This document shows, piece after piece, positions 16,559-25,729 of a stretch of DNA of 64,000 bases (its first letter is position 1; the number at the start of each line of letters is the position of its first letter). The notes under the pieces are model-generated. The model was given only the letters and a program-made list of their open reading frames with translations. It searched no databases and was not told the origin of the DNA. The stretch lies in contig NZ_FOKR01000016.1 in NCBI RefSeq assembly GCF_900112195.1, positions 1 through 64,000 on the forward strand, in the 5' to 3' direction. A program made the translations under genes and the position numbers. The DNA comes from Butyrivibrio sp. YAB3001. GTDB lineage: Bacteria > Bacillota > Clostridia > Lachnospirales > Lachnospiraceae.

Positions 16559-18502
16559 ATGTGCGGAATCTGCGGATACATATCTAGAAAAACAATTACA
16601 GAAGAAGAACTTAGGATCATGAATGATACAATGTATCATCGTGGTCCTAATGACAGTGGAGTCGCAATATACGAGGGAGCTGACGGATATAGCATAGGAC
16701 TTGCACAGAGAAGACTTTCCATATTGGATCTTTCGCCTCTTGGGCATCAGCCGATGCATTCAGCAAACGGCCGTATTACAATTGTTTTTAATGGAGAAAT
16801 CTACAATTTTCTTGAACTCAAGGAAGAACTCAAGGATTATCCCTACAAATCAACCTGTGATACAGAGGTTATAATTGCTGCATATCTGCGATGGGGCATC
16901 AACATGGTAGACCATATTCATGGAATGTTTGCAATTGCACTCTATGACAGAGAAACTGAGGATGTTTATCTTATAAGGGACAGAATCGGTAAGAAACCGC
17001 TGTTTTACTGGCTTGATGGGGACAATATAATCTTTGCTTCCGAACTTAAACCAATCATGAAATGTCCGGGATTCAGAGGAAGAATAAGAAAGCAGATCAT
17101 TCCGAGATATCTTTTCCAGCAGTATATAACAGCGCCGGATACGGTTTTTGAAGATGTATATAAACTTGAACCGGGAACTATACTGAAATTCAGAAATGGC
17201 AACATAAAGAAGTGGAAATACTGGGATATTAAAGAGGTTTATAAGAGAGAGAGTCAGAATCCGGTTACAGACTATGAGGAGGCTAAGGAAGGCTTAAAGC
17301 AGCGCCTTAGACATTCTGTTGCAGGAAGAATGATTGCAGATGTGCCGCTTGGAACATTTTTGTCAGGTGGCTACGATTCTTCACTTGTAACTGCCATCGC
17401 GCAGGAATTGTCAGATAAGCCTGTTAAGACTTTCTGTATAGGCTTTGATGTTCCTGAATACAATGAAGCCAGGTACGCTAAGGAAGTTGCAAAGCATCTT
17501 GGAACTGAGCACACAGAGCTCTATATTTCTGAAAAAGAGATGTTTGATCTTGTGAGCAGCATTCCTCAATACTATGACGAACCATTTGCAGATAATTCTG
17601 AAATTCCATCAATGCTTGTAAGTAAGCTGGCCAGAAAAGATGTTACTGTGGCACTTTCAGGTGATGGCGGAGATGAATTTTTCTGCGGATACAATATATA
17701 TGATAATGTAAGACAGGCACAGCTTTTGGATATTCCCGGAGCAATTGCCCATGGACTTGGGCAGATTCCTTTAAGTGGCGGAAAATTGTTTGACAAATAT
17801 CCTTTCAGAGTTAAGGTTGTTGCCAATAACAGAGATCCTGAGACTAAGACACAGCTTGTTTCTGAGAGTTATGTGAGAGCGGCTAATGCTTTTTTGTCAG
17901 GCGAAGAGCGGCTTGATCATAAAATGACTGCAGAAGAGTATTTTGCCACGGATTATAAAAATAGCGGAAATATCGCGCCTGTACTTTATCCGATTGAGAG
18001 CAGCTATGATGTAAATGATTTTCAGATAAGACGAATGCTCCTTGATATGGATACTTATCTTCCTGAAGATATTCTGGTTAAGATGGACAGAGCTTCAATG
18101 AAGTATTCGATGGAAGCAAGATGTCCCATCATGGATACTGATGTTATGGAGTATTCATTCAGGCTTCCGCACAAATTTAAGTATTATAAAGGCGATAAAA
18201 AGCATATCCTTAAAGATATCGCATATGATTATATACCAAAAGAACTGCTTGACCGTCCTAAGACCGGTTTTGGCGTTCCCATGGATCAGTGGCTGCGCGG
18301 ACCTTTAAGAGAGCAGCTTATGGAATACAGCAGCACGGCATTCCTTAAAAAACAGGATATCTTTGATGCTGCATATGTCTCAAAGTTTATCAATGACTAT
18401 ATAGTTAAAGGCGATGGTGGTCCTGCAACAGGAGCAAACTATAGTAAGATTGCCTGGTCGTTTTATATTTTCCAGCAGTGGTATAACTACTATTGCTGCT
18501 AA
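16559..18502 (+). CDS. asnB: Asparagine-synthase-type amidotransferase (first copy)
   Basis: 647 residues. Met-Cys-Gly-Ile start places the glutaminase nucleophile at Cys2. The class II glutaminase domain shows HRGPNDSG, RRLSILDLS and NGEIYNFLELKEEL. The synthetase domain has the ATP pyrophosphatase loop as SGGYDSS near residue 269 (Tyr where Leu or Ile is usual), ALSGDGGDEFFCGYN, and the C-terminal RPKTGFGVPMDQWL. Proteins of this class in glycan loci (for example WbpS) amidate uronic acids, and UDP-GalNAcA synthesis is encoded upstream, so sugar amidation is more likely than free asparagine synthesis. The 3' end overlaps a possible upstream start of the next gene. Confidence 0.88.
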   Translation: MCGICGYISRKTITEEELRIMNDTMYHRGPNDSGVAIYEGADGYSIGLAQRRLSILDLSPLGHQPMHSANGRITIVFNGEIYNFLELKEELKDYPYKSTCDTEVIIAAYLRWGINMVDHIHGMFAIALYDRETEDVYLIRDRIGKKPLFYWLDGDNIIFASELKPIMKCPGFRGRIRKQIIPRYLFQQYITAPDTVFEDVYKLEPGTILKFRNGNIKKWKYWDIKEVYKRESQNPVTDYEEAKEGLKQRLRHSVAGRMIADVPLGTFLSGGYDSSLVTAIAQELSDKPVKTFCIGFDVPEYNEARYAKEVAKHLGTEHTELYISEKEMFDLVSSIPQYYDEPFADNSEIPSMLVSKLARKDVTVALSGDGGDEFFCGYNIYDNVRQAQLLDIPGAIAHGLGQIPLSGGKLFDKYPFRVKVVANNRDPETKTQLVSESYVRAANAFLSGEERLDHKMTAEEYFATDYKNSGNIAPVLYPIESSYDVNDFQIRRMLLDMDTYLPEDILVKMDRASMKYSMEARCPIMDTDVMEYSFRLPHKFKYYKGDKKHILKDIAYDYIPKELLDRPKTGFGVPMDQWLRGPLREQLMEYSSTAFLKKQDIFDAAYVSKFINDYIVKGDGGPATGANYSKIAWSFYIFQQWYNYYCC

Positions 18503-18513
18503 AGTCAAAGCAT

Positions 18514-19740
18514 ATGAATGTAGATAAAAACAATAAGAAAATGCATATAGCGATGTATATTGGCTCTCTTCAAAAAGGCGGCGCCGAGAGAGTCATGGTC
18601 AATCTTGCCCAGTTTTTTCACAGTCAGGGGCATAAAATAACGCTTGTTACTACATATCTTGCCTCTGAAGAGTATCAGGTGGAACACGCAGCATGGAAGG
18701 TTGTCCCCGCAGGAAAAGAAGGTGGAATCCTTGCCTGTGATACAGATGAGAATCCTGTATGGGTTGACCCAAACGGTGGTGAAAAAGGTGGAATTGACAG
18801 AGTCTTTTCTGCGCTTCTTAAGGAAGAACAAAAGTCCAGAGCTCAGAATTTAAAGCTTCGAAGTGACAAGCTTAAGAAAATCTGGAAAGATATAAATCCT
18901 GATATTATTCTTAGTTTCATTGGAAAAAATAATATCATGGCGCTTTCTACAGCCACCAAAGAAGGATATAAGGTGGTGGTGTCGGTGCGTGCAGACCCGC
19001 ACATGGAATATGATACTGTTGCCTTAAAATCGGGAATGCTTGCTACTTTCGGGAAAGCAGCCGGAGTTGTTGTACAGACAACAGATGCGGCTAAGTTTTT
19101 TCCACCTTTTATCAGAAAGAAATGCTTTATATTGCCAAATTCCATAAATCCGTCTTTTATAAGGCCAAGATATGTCGGAGACAGGGAAAAGAGCATTGTT
19201 ATGGTGGGGCGTCTTGATAGCAATAAAAATCAGGCACTTGTCATAAAAGCTTTTTCGGATATAATAAAGAGCGGAAAATTCAAAGATTACAAACTGAAAT
19301 TATTCGGCGATGGTCCTGATAAAGCAATGCTCAGGGAGATTACAGTCACCGAGGGAATTGAGAAGTATGTTGAATTTGCCGGGACAGTAGAACATGTGGC
19401 AGAGCATATAGAGAAAACTTCGCTGTTTATTCTGGCTTCATATCAGGAGGGCATGCCCAATGCTCTTTTGGAAGCAATGAGTCTGGGACTTCCATGTATT
19501 TCGACTGATTGTCCCTGTGGAGGCCCTAAGGATATCATTAATAACAATGAGAATGGAATTCTTGTGCCCGTGGGAGATAGAACAGCGATGAAGAAAGCTA
19601 TCCTCAAAGTTATTCAGGATAGTCAGTTTGCAGAGCGTATCGGAAGAAATGCTACTTATGTCCAGAATAAATTCAGTCCCGATGCTGTTAACAGGCAGTG
19701 GGAAAGATATTTTGAAAAAATAGTTAAAAACAACAGGTAA
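18514..19740 (+). CDS. GT4 glycosyltransferase
   Basis: 408 residues from the chosen ATG at 18514; in-frame starts also exist at 18493 (overlapping asnB by 10 nt) and 18541, and no start has a strong RBS. QKGGAERVMVNLAQFF is the N-terminal loop, IVMVGRLDSNKNQALV the donor-domain strand, and SYQEGMPNALLEAMSLG the EX7E site, followed by DCPCGGPKDIINNNENGIL. It resembles the GT4 at 15359. A roughly 55-residue charged insert follows VVPAGKEGG. It is 6 nt from the MBOAT gene. Confidence 0.85.
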   Translation: MNVDKNNKKMHIAMYIGSLQKGGAERVMVNLAQFFHSQGHKITLVTTYLASEEYQVEHAAWKVVPAGKEGGILACDTDENPVWVDPNGGEKGGIDRVFSALLKEEQKSRAQNLKLRSDKLKKIWKDINPDIILSFIGKNNIMALSTATKEGYKVVVSVRADPHMEYDTVALKSGMLATFGKAAGVVVQTTDAAKFFPPFIRKKCFILPNSINPSFIRPRYVGDREKSIVMVGRLDSNKNQALVIKAFSDIIKSGKFKDYKLKLFGDGPDKAMLREITVTEGIEKYVEFAGTVEHVAEHIEKTSLFILASYQEGMPNALLEAMSLGLPCISTDCPCGGPKDIINNNENGILVPVGDRTAMKKAILKVIQDSQFAERIGRNATYVQNKFSPDAVNRQWERYFEKIVKNNR

Positions 19741-19746
19741 GGGTAG

Positions 19747-21267
19747 ATGTTATTTAATTCTTATATTTTTATTTTGTTTTTTTTGCCAATAACCCTTATA
19801 TTTTACTTTCTTTTTAATCATTTAGGAAAAGACAGGATTGCTAAGGCATACCTTTTAGGTATGTCTCTTTGGTTTTATGGCTACTTTAATCCATCATATC
19901 TGGCAATTATCTGTGTCAGTATTTGCGTCAACTATTGCTTTTCCAAGAAAATGGCTAAAGCCAAAGCAAATCTCAGGAAATGCTTATTGGTCCTTGGAAT
20001 TGTTTTTAATGTAGGATTGATATTTTACTTTAAATACTATGATTTTTTCATAAGTAATATAAATACGGCTTTTGGAACTGATTTTGTGCTAAAAAATATA
20101 ATGCTTCCTTTGGGAATCAGTTTCTTTACCTTTCAGCAGATTTCATTTATCGTGGATTCATATAAGGGTGAGACAAAGGATTATTCTTTTCTTGAATATG
20201 CATTGTTTGTAGCATTCTTTCCACAATTGGTAGCAGGTCCGATAGTTCTGCATTCTGAACTTATCCCACAGTTTAAGGATAAAAATAGATTAAAGCCCGA
20301 TTATGACAATCTTTCAAAAGGGCTTATGATGTTTACAAGAGGACTTTCCAAGAAAATCCTTATAGCAGATACTTTTGGAAACGCAGTGGATTATGGCTTT
20401 TCAAGAGCAGCACTGTATGTTACCGGTGAAAATGCCCTTTCGCCGAGGGAAATCATGATTGTGATGCTTGCGTACACTTTTCAGATTTATTTCGACTTTA
20501 GTGGGTATAGTGACATGGCAACAGGAATAGGAGCTATGTTTAATTTAAAGATTCCGATGAACTTTAATTCGCCCTACAAAGCTCTTTCTGTTGCAGATTT
20601 CTGGAAACGCTGGCACATGACACTTACCAGGTTTTTGACAACTTATATTTATATACCTCTTGGAGGAAATAGAAAAGGTAAGCTTAGGACTTATATAAAT
20701 ATTATGATTGTCTTTCTTGTGAGCGGCTTGTGGCACGGAGCAAATTGGACTTTTATTCTATGGGGAATAATCCATGGATTGGGGCAGTGCTTTAATAAGC
20801 TTACACATAGCATTTATCTAAGAATTTATAATGGGCTTGAAAGGATGCGTCTTGGTAAAGCGTGGACTACTATTCTTAAAGTTGTACAATGGGGAGTGAC
20901 TTTTATCTTTATAAATGTTACCTGGCTTTTATTCAGGGCAGACAGTGTCAAGCAGTTTACTGATCTTTTAAAAAGGCTGTTTGTTCCCTATTACTATGTT
21001 GGAACAGAAGTTTTGGAATATTTCAGGATACCTAAGATACGATATGTCTTTAATTTGATCGGAGTTGAAATGACTGATATGCAGACATTGGTGTTTTCAA
21101 CCTTTGTGATAATGGCAGCTGCGCTTGGACTTGTTTTATGGGCTCCGAATAATTATGAATGTAAATACAAGAAAAACGTGTCAAACCTTATAGTTACAGC
21201 ACTTTTGCTTGTGATTTGCATTGTTTCCATGGGAAAAGTATCAGCGTTTTTGTATTTCAACTTTTAG
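19747..21267 (+). CDS. MBOAT O-acyltransferase (AlgI-like), pair 1
   Basis: 506 residues, polytopic, with the DltB/AlgI-type core: LPLGISFFTFQQISFIVD, FFPQLVAGPI, FDFSGYSDMATGIG, FWKRWHMTLTRFL, YIPLGGNRKGKLRTY and SGLWHGANWTFILWG. The conserved membrane histidine is about residue 330. These proteins carry acyl groups (mostly acetyl) across the membrane for attachment to extracellular glycans, together with an SGNH-type partner. The likely partner starts 113 nt downstream. Two more pairs are encoded at 52070/53576 and 57720/59351. Confidence 0.92.
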   Translation: MLFNSYIFILFFLPITLIFYFLFNHLGKDRIAKAYLLGMSLWFYGYFNPSYLAIICVSICVNYCFSKKMAKAKANLRKCLLVLGIVFNVGLIFYFKYYDFFISNINTAFGTDFVLKNIMLPLGISFFTFQQISFIVDSYKGETKDYSFLEYALFVAFFPQLVAGPIVLHSELIPQFKDKNRLKPDYDNLSKGLMMFTRGLSKKILIADTFGNAVDYGFSRAALYVTGENALSPREIMIVMLAYTFQIYFDFSGYSDMATGIGAMFNLKIPMNFNSPYKALSVADFWKRWHMTLTRFLTTYIYIPLGGNRKGKLRTYINIMIVFLVSGLWHGANWTFILWGIIHGLGQCFNKLTHSIYLRIYNGLERMRLGKAWTTILKVVQWGVTFIFINVTWLLFRADSVKQFTDLLKRLFVPYYYVGTEVLEYFRIPKIRYVFNLIGVEMTDMQTLVFSTFVIMAAALGLVLWAPNNYECKYKKNVSNLIVTALLLVICIVSMGKVSAFLYFNF

Positions 21268-21380
21268 CATACGGACTCATTTATAATTAATCAGATTGTT
21301 TGTATATAAAATAATATCCTGCATTTTTTTGATAAAAGATTCTAGTTGGTTAATAAGATATTTAATTGGAAATTGTTTTT

Positions 21381-22514
21381 ATGACTGGAAAGAAATTTTT
21401 TAAACTTAGTTTAATAGTGATTATTTGCTCTATTATTCTCATTTCGGGAATAGTTTATGGGACTGATCCGTTTTTTCACTACAGAGCACCGAGCAAGAGT
21501 TTTTTTTATCGAATATATGACCAGAGATCGCAAAATGATGGAATAACCCGCTTTTTTGATTATGATTCGATAATAACAGGAACTTCAATGGCTGAAAACT
21601 TCAGAACATCGCTTTTTGATGAACTTATGGGAACAAAATCAGTAAAGCTGCCATATTCAGGTGCTACTTATAAAGAGCTTAATGATAATCTAAAGGTATC
21701 TTATAAGTCAGGACATGAGCTGAAGTATGTGCTTAGACCACTGGATTATTCTCAGCTTGTGATGGATAAGGATATATTGAGAGAGGATATGGGTGAGTAT
21801 CCTACCTGGCTTACTAACAATAATCCTTTTGATGATGTAAAATATCTTTTAAACAGAGATGTGCTTATAAACTATACTTTTCCTATGATTGCAAAGTTCT
21901 TTCTTGGAAAAGAGGGCGGATATACAGATTTTGACGACTACAGCTATACAGGAGACAGTAACTCATACAGTAAGGCAGCAGCGCTTAGCTTTTTGCAGGG
22001 CAGCAGTTCTTTTCCGGAAGCAGATATTGTCTATGGACCTTCAGATGAAGATGCTAAGAAGGTTACGGGAAATGTGGTACAGAATGTTGTTTCTCTTGCA
22101 AAAGAACATCCGGAGACTACATTCCTTTACTTTTTTCCACCATATTCAATGGCTTATTGGGGAAGTCTTAAAAGCGAAGGAACTTTGGATCAGATGCTTG
22201 CATACAAGAAGATTGCCATAGACCAGATGCTTGAGTGTGATAACATTCATATTTACAGCTTCAGTCTTTTTACAGATATTACAGAAAATCTTGATAATTA
22301 CAGGGATGTAGCGCATTATAGTCCTAAGATAAATGAGTGGATTATGGTTAAGATTGCTGAGTGCGAGCATTCAGCAGGAATTGATAATGCTTTTACCAGT
22401 GATAATGCAGTAAATGAGCAGTATGGCCGTATTACCAAGGAAAATGCCTCAGAATATTTAAGGCTTGAAAAAGAATTGCTTGATAATTATGAGTATAATT
22501 CACTTTTAGAATAG
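21381..22514 (+). CDS. Membrane-anchored SGNH-like partner of the MBOAT (pair 1)
   Basis: 377 residues from the ATG at 21381 (GGA about 10 nt upstream; a TTG 15 nt earlier is less likely). One N-terminal membrane helix, then TDPFFHYRAP near residue 29, ITGTSMAENF with the putative nucleophile Ser69, and DVAHYSP near residue 309-312 in the place of the SGNH Asp/His. This arrangement fits the AlgJ/AlgX/DltD-type extracellular proteins that move acyl groups from the MBOAT to the glycan. The gene at 59351 is a clear paralogue, also next to an MBOAT. Activity is inferred. Confidence 0.72.
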   Translation: MTGKKFFKLSLIVIICSIILISGIVYGTDPFFHYRAPSKSFFYRIYDQRSQNDGITRFFDYDSIITGTSMAENFRTSLFDELMGTKSVKLPYSGATYKELNDNLKVSYKSGHELKYVLRPLDYSQLVMDKDILREDMGEYPTWLTNNNPFDDVKYLLNRDVLINYTFPMIAKFFLGKEGGYTDFDDYSYTGDSNSYSKAAALSFLQGSSSFPEADIVYGPSDEDAKKVTGNVVQNVVSLAKEHPETTFLYFFPPYSMAYWGSLKSEGTLDQMLAYKKIAIDQMLECDNIHIYSFSLFTDITENLDNYRDVAHYSPKINEWIMVKIAECEHSAGIDNAFTSDNAVNEQYGRITKENASEYLRLEKELLDNYEYNSLLE

Positions 22515-22516
22515 CA

Positions 22517-22804
22517 ATTGATGAATGTATCAATGAAAATATTCTCAGGGATTTTTTTAACGCCAACAGGCAGGAGGCAATTGATATGAGTACTTTAGAA
22601 TGCACAGCAGAGGAACAATATCAGGTTATTGCAGAGGAAAATTTTGAAAAGGGAGTTTCACAAGGAATTGATTCAATTACAGCTTTAAATAGCTGGCTCT
22701 ATGAGAATGGTAGGGATGATGATGTGAAAAAAGCAACATTGAATCCCAAATATCGGAATAAGTTATTTGAGGAATACAACCAAGCATTAAAGCAGAATAA
22801 GTGA
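22517..22804 (+). pseudogene. C-terminal remnant of an Rpn-family PD-(D/E)XK nuclease/transposase
   Basis: The frame open from 22499 to the stop at 22804 reads AIDECINENILRDFFNANR (from 22514) and continues through IDSITALNSWLYENGRDDD to PKYRNKLFEEYNQ. The first part matches the family consensus for the C-terminal region after the nuclease fold (AIDxCIxxGILxxFLxxxRAE), and the tail matches the family's usual end. The nuclease domain itself is absent. An ATG at 22586 preceded by AGGAGG could still give a 72-residue protein, but that AGGAGG is itself part of the old coding frame. It lies between an SGNH gene and asnB, marking a past recombination or mobile-element event. Confidence 0.72.
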
Positions 22805-22821
22805 CTAAAGGGGATTGGCAT

Positions 22822-24714
22822 ATGTGCGGAATAGCAGGTCTTTTGGGCTATAAAAGAAACACAAAAGAGAATATACATAAAATGAATGAGCGAATGCTTC
22901 ATCGCGGACCAGATGCTGGTGGGATTTATTTAAGTGATGATGGCAAAGTGGCTTTGGGACATAGAAGACTCTCTATTTTGGATCTTTCTGCTAATGGTGC
23001 ACAGCCAATGACTTCTCATAGCGGACGACTTGTTATGGTTTATAACGGAGAAATCTATAACAATAGTTTATTGAAAAATCGTCTTTTGGAAGAAGGAAAG
23101 GTATCTGAGTTTAGAGGAAGCTCCGATACAGAGGTTTTACTTGAGGCTATAGAATTTTATGGCATTGAGGAAACACTTAAACTAAGCAAGGGGATGTTTA
23201 GTATAGCTGTTTATGATAAGGAGAAAAATACTGTCACGCTTGCCAGAGACAGAGTTGGGGAAAAACCGCTCTACTACGGCATAGTTGATGGAGCTTTTTC
23301 TTTTGCTTCAGATATTGGATGTCTTAGAGTTATAGATGGCTTTGATAATGAGATAAATACTGATGTACTAGATATTTATTTTACCGAAGGATATATTCCT
23401 GCTCCATATTCCATCTACAAGGGAATAAAAAAACTTGAAGCAGGCACAATAATGACAGTAGATGTCGACAGTTTTGAGACGAAAACTACTACCTACTGGT
23501 CAATGAAGGAAGTAGCAAGAAAAGGGCAGGATAATCTTTTCAAGGGCAGCAGGGCAGAGGCAGCAGACGAACTTGAGAGATTATTAAAAGAATCAATCAG
23601 TGAGCAGATGGTTGCGGATGTTCCTGTTGGAGCATTTCTATCTGCGGGCATCGACAGTAGCACGATAGTTTCCCTTATGCAGCAGATCGCGCCGGGAAAG
23701 GTCAAGACCTTTACAATCGGTATGGAGGATAAAGCCTTTAACGAAGCCGATATCGCGGCAGAGATTGCTAAGCACCTGGGAACGACACATACAGAGAAAT
23801 ACATTACTGAAGAGGATGCAAAAGCCGTTATTCCAAAGCTTTCTACAATGTTTGGTGAACCTTTTGCTGATTCTTCCCAGATTCCGACTTATCTTGTTAG
23901 CAAGATGACAAGAGAACATGTTACAGTTTCTCTTTCAGGTGATGCGGGAGATGAGCTTTTTTGCGGATATACCTCTTATGATTCCATTAGCAGGATTTGG
24001 GGCAAGATGAGAGGCATTCCATATTGGCTCAGGAAACCTGTAAGCTCAATTGTTCTTCACAGTCCTCTTGCCCAAAAAGAGATATACAGGATAAAAGGAA
24101 CTTTACTCGGAGCAAAAGGACCTTGTGACCTACACAGAATGGAGCATGAAACTGATCCAATAATATGGGATATTGCGCTTAAAGATGGAACACTTCCCTA
24201 CAAATACACAGAACTTCCTAATGATTACATGAGCGAAGTAAATCATGAATGTATGCTCATGGATATGCTTGTTTACCATCCTGATGATATTCTAGTTAAG
24301 GTTGACAGAACTGCCATGGCAGTTTCTCTTGAGACAAGAGTTCCGATGCTTGACAGAGATGTTGTTGAATTTGCATGGACACTTCCTACTGAATATCTCA
24401 GGGAGAATGGTAAGGGAAAACTTGTATTAAGAGGTATACTATACAAGTATGTGCCTAAGGAACTGATGGACCGGCCTAAAAAAGGTTTCTCAATTCCTAT
24501 AGAAAAGTGGCTTCTGGAGCCGAAACTCCGTGCCTGGGCAGAGAGCCTTCTTGATTACAACAAGGTGAAGTCTCAGGGTATCCTTAATCCTGATATTGTA
24601 AAAAGGATTTGGGAGGATTATACACAGCGGGGAATATACCGAATACAGATATGGTATATTCTGATGTTCCAGCAGTGGTATGAAAGTGAGTATAAGAAAT
24701 CAACTATATATTAA
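22822..24714 (+). CDS. asnB: Asparagine-synthase-type amidotransferase (second copy)
   Basis: 630 residues. I set the start at 22822 because only this ATG leaves Cys2 as the N-terminal nucleophile (Met-Cys-Gly-Ile); AAAGGGGA precedes it. HRGPDAGG, RRLSILDLS and YNGEIYNNSLLKNRL mark the glutaminase domain. The synthetase loop reads SAGIDSS near residue 274 (Ala in place of the second Gly), with SLSGDAGDELFCGY and RPKKGFSIPIEKWLL later. It is clearly diverged from the first copy at 16559, so the two may amidate different uronic acids or one may make other amides. Confidence 0.88.
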   Translation: MCGIAGLLGYKRNTKENIHKMNERMLHRGPDAGGIYLSDDGKVALGHRRLSILDLSANGAQPMTSHSGRLVMVYNGEIYNNSLLKNRLLEEGKVSEFRGSSDTEVLLEAIEFYGIEETLKLSKGMFSIAVYDKEKNTVTLARDRVGEKPLYYGIVDGAFSFASDIGCLRVIDGFDNEINTDVLDIYFTEGYIPAPYSIYKGIKKLEAGTIMTVDVDSFETKTTTYWSMKEVARKGQDNLFKGSRAEAADELERLLKESISEQMVADVPVGAFLSAGIDSSTIVSLMQQIAPGKVKTFTIGMEDKAFNEADIAAEIAKHLGTTHTEKYITEEDAKAVIPKLSTMFGEPFADSSQIPTYLVSKMTREHVTVSLSGDAGDELFCGYTSYDSISRIWGKMRGIPYWLRKPVSSIVLHSPLAQKEIYRIKGTLLGAKGPCDLHRMEHETDPIIWDIALKDGTLPYKYTELPNDYMSEVNHECMLMDMLVYHPDDILVKVDRTAMAVSLETRVPMLDRDVVEFAWTLPTEYLRENGKGKLVLRGILYKYVPKELMDRPKKGFSIPIEKWLLEPKLRAWAESLLDYNKVKSQGILNPDIVKRIWEDYTQRGIYRIQIWYILMFQQWYESEYKKSTIY

Positions 24715-24796
24715 GATGCATTGATGATTATCAAAAAGAGCACTTTCTTTTCTGGGGGTGAAATATTGTGTGTTCTTTTGGAGTGTTTGTTTAGTT

Positions 24797-25723
24797 ATGA
24801 AAAAATATATAAGAATAATGAGAATTGATCATTGGGTTAAACAGCTTTTCATTTTGCCCGGTGTTGCTTTTGCTGAGCTTTTGATAAAAAGCTACCCACA
24901 TGATTTTGTCTTTCGACTTATTTTTGTATTTTTGTCCACTTGTTTTATTGCTTCAGCAAATTATGTTATAAACGAGTGGCTGGACGCGGAATTTGACAGA
25001 TTCCATCCTATAAAAAAGCATAGAAGCGTAGTGGAAAATGATGTAAAAAAGAGTGTGGTCTACGCCATGTACGCAGCTTTGACCATAGCAGGAATTGTCT
25101 GCGCCTGGGTGAGCGGGGCAAAGAATGCTGTATGGATGGAGATATTTCTTTGGGTTATGGGAATCTTATATAATGTGAAGCCTATAAGAACCAAGGATAT
25201 TCCTGTAGTTGATGTATTGTCAGAATCAGTTAATAATGCGATCAGACTTCTTATTGGATGGTTTATTGTCACAGATGTGTTCTTTCCTCCTGTGAGTATA
25301 GTCCTAGGTTATTGGTTTGGCGGCGCATTTCTTATGGATGTTAAGAGATTTTCTGAGTATAAGATGATTTCTGATAAGTCCACAGCTTCCTTATATAGAA
25401 AATCTTTTAAGTTTTATGACGAAAGAGTTTTACTTTGCATGGCGTGCTTTTATGCTATGATCTCATCACTATTTACCGGAATATTTCTTATAAAATATCG
25501 AGTGGAATTTATTATTCTTATGCCTGTGATGATAGGATTGTTCTGCTATTATCTTTTCATTAGTTTTAAAGAGGACTCGGCTGCGCAGGCTCCGGAAAAA
25601 CTCTATAAAGAAAAAGGGCTTATGCTGTTTGTACTGATAGTCATCATATTGTTTTTGATTCTTTTATACACAGATATTCCTCACTTACAGGAATTATTGA
25701 GCAACGATCTTCTAAGACTATGA
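24797..25723 (+). CDS. UbiA-family prenyltransferase (polyprenyl-phosphate phosphoribosyltransferase-like)
   Basis: 308 residues, about eight to nine membrane helices. RIDHWVKQLFILPG at the N-terminus and NEWLDAEFDRFHPIKKHR (Asn59, Asp63, Asp67) form the Mg-diphosphate site; the trailing HPIKKHR is characteristic of the branch that transfers phosphoribosyl groups to polyprenyl phosphate (DprE-pathway UbiA, Rv3806c-like) rather than quinone-pathway UbiA. I used the ATG at 24797 since the family begins MKKYIRIMR-like. The next gene encodes a GT87-like membrane protein, which would use a polyprenyl-phosphate sugar. Product is inferred. Confidence 0.82.
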   Translation: MKKYIRIMRIDHWVKQLFILPGVAFAELLIKSYPHDFVFRLIFVFLSTCFIASANYVINEWLDAEFDRFHPIKKHRSVVENDVKKSVVYAMYAALTIAGIVCAWVSGAKNAVWMEIFLWVMGILYNVKPIRTKDIPVVDVLSESVNNAIRLLIGWFIVTDVFFPPVSIVLGYWFGGAFLMDVKRFSEYKMISDKSTASLYRKSFKFYDERVLLCMACFYAMISSLFTGIFLIKYRVEFIILMPVMIGLFCYYLFISFKEDSAAQAPEKLYKEKGLMLFVLIVIILFLILLYTDIPHLQELLSNDLLRL

Positions 25724-25729
25724 TGTGAT

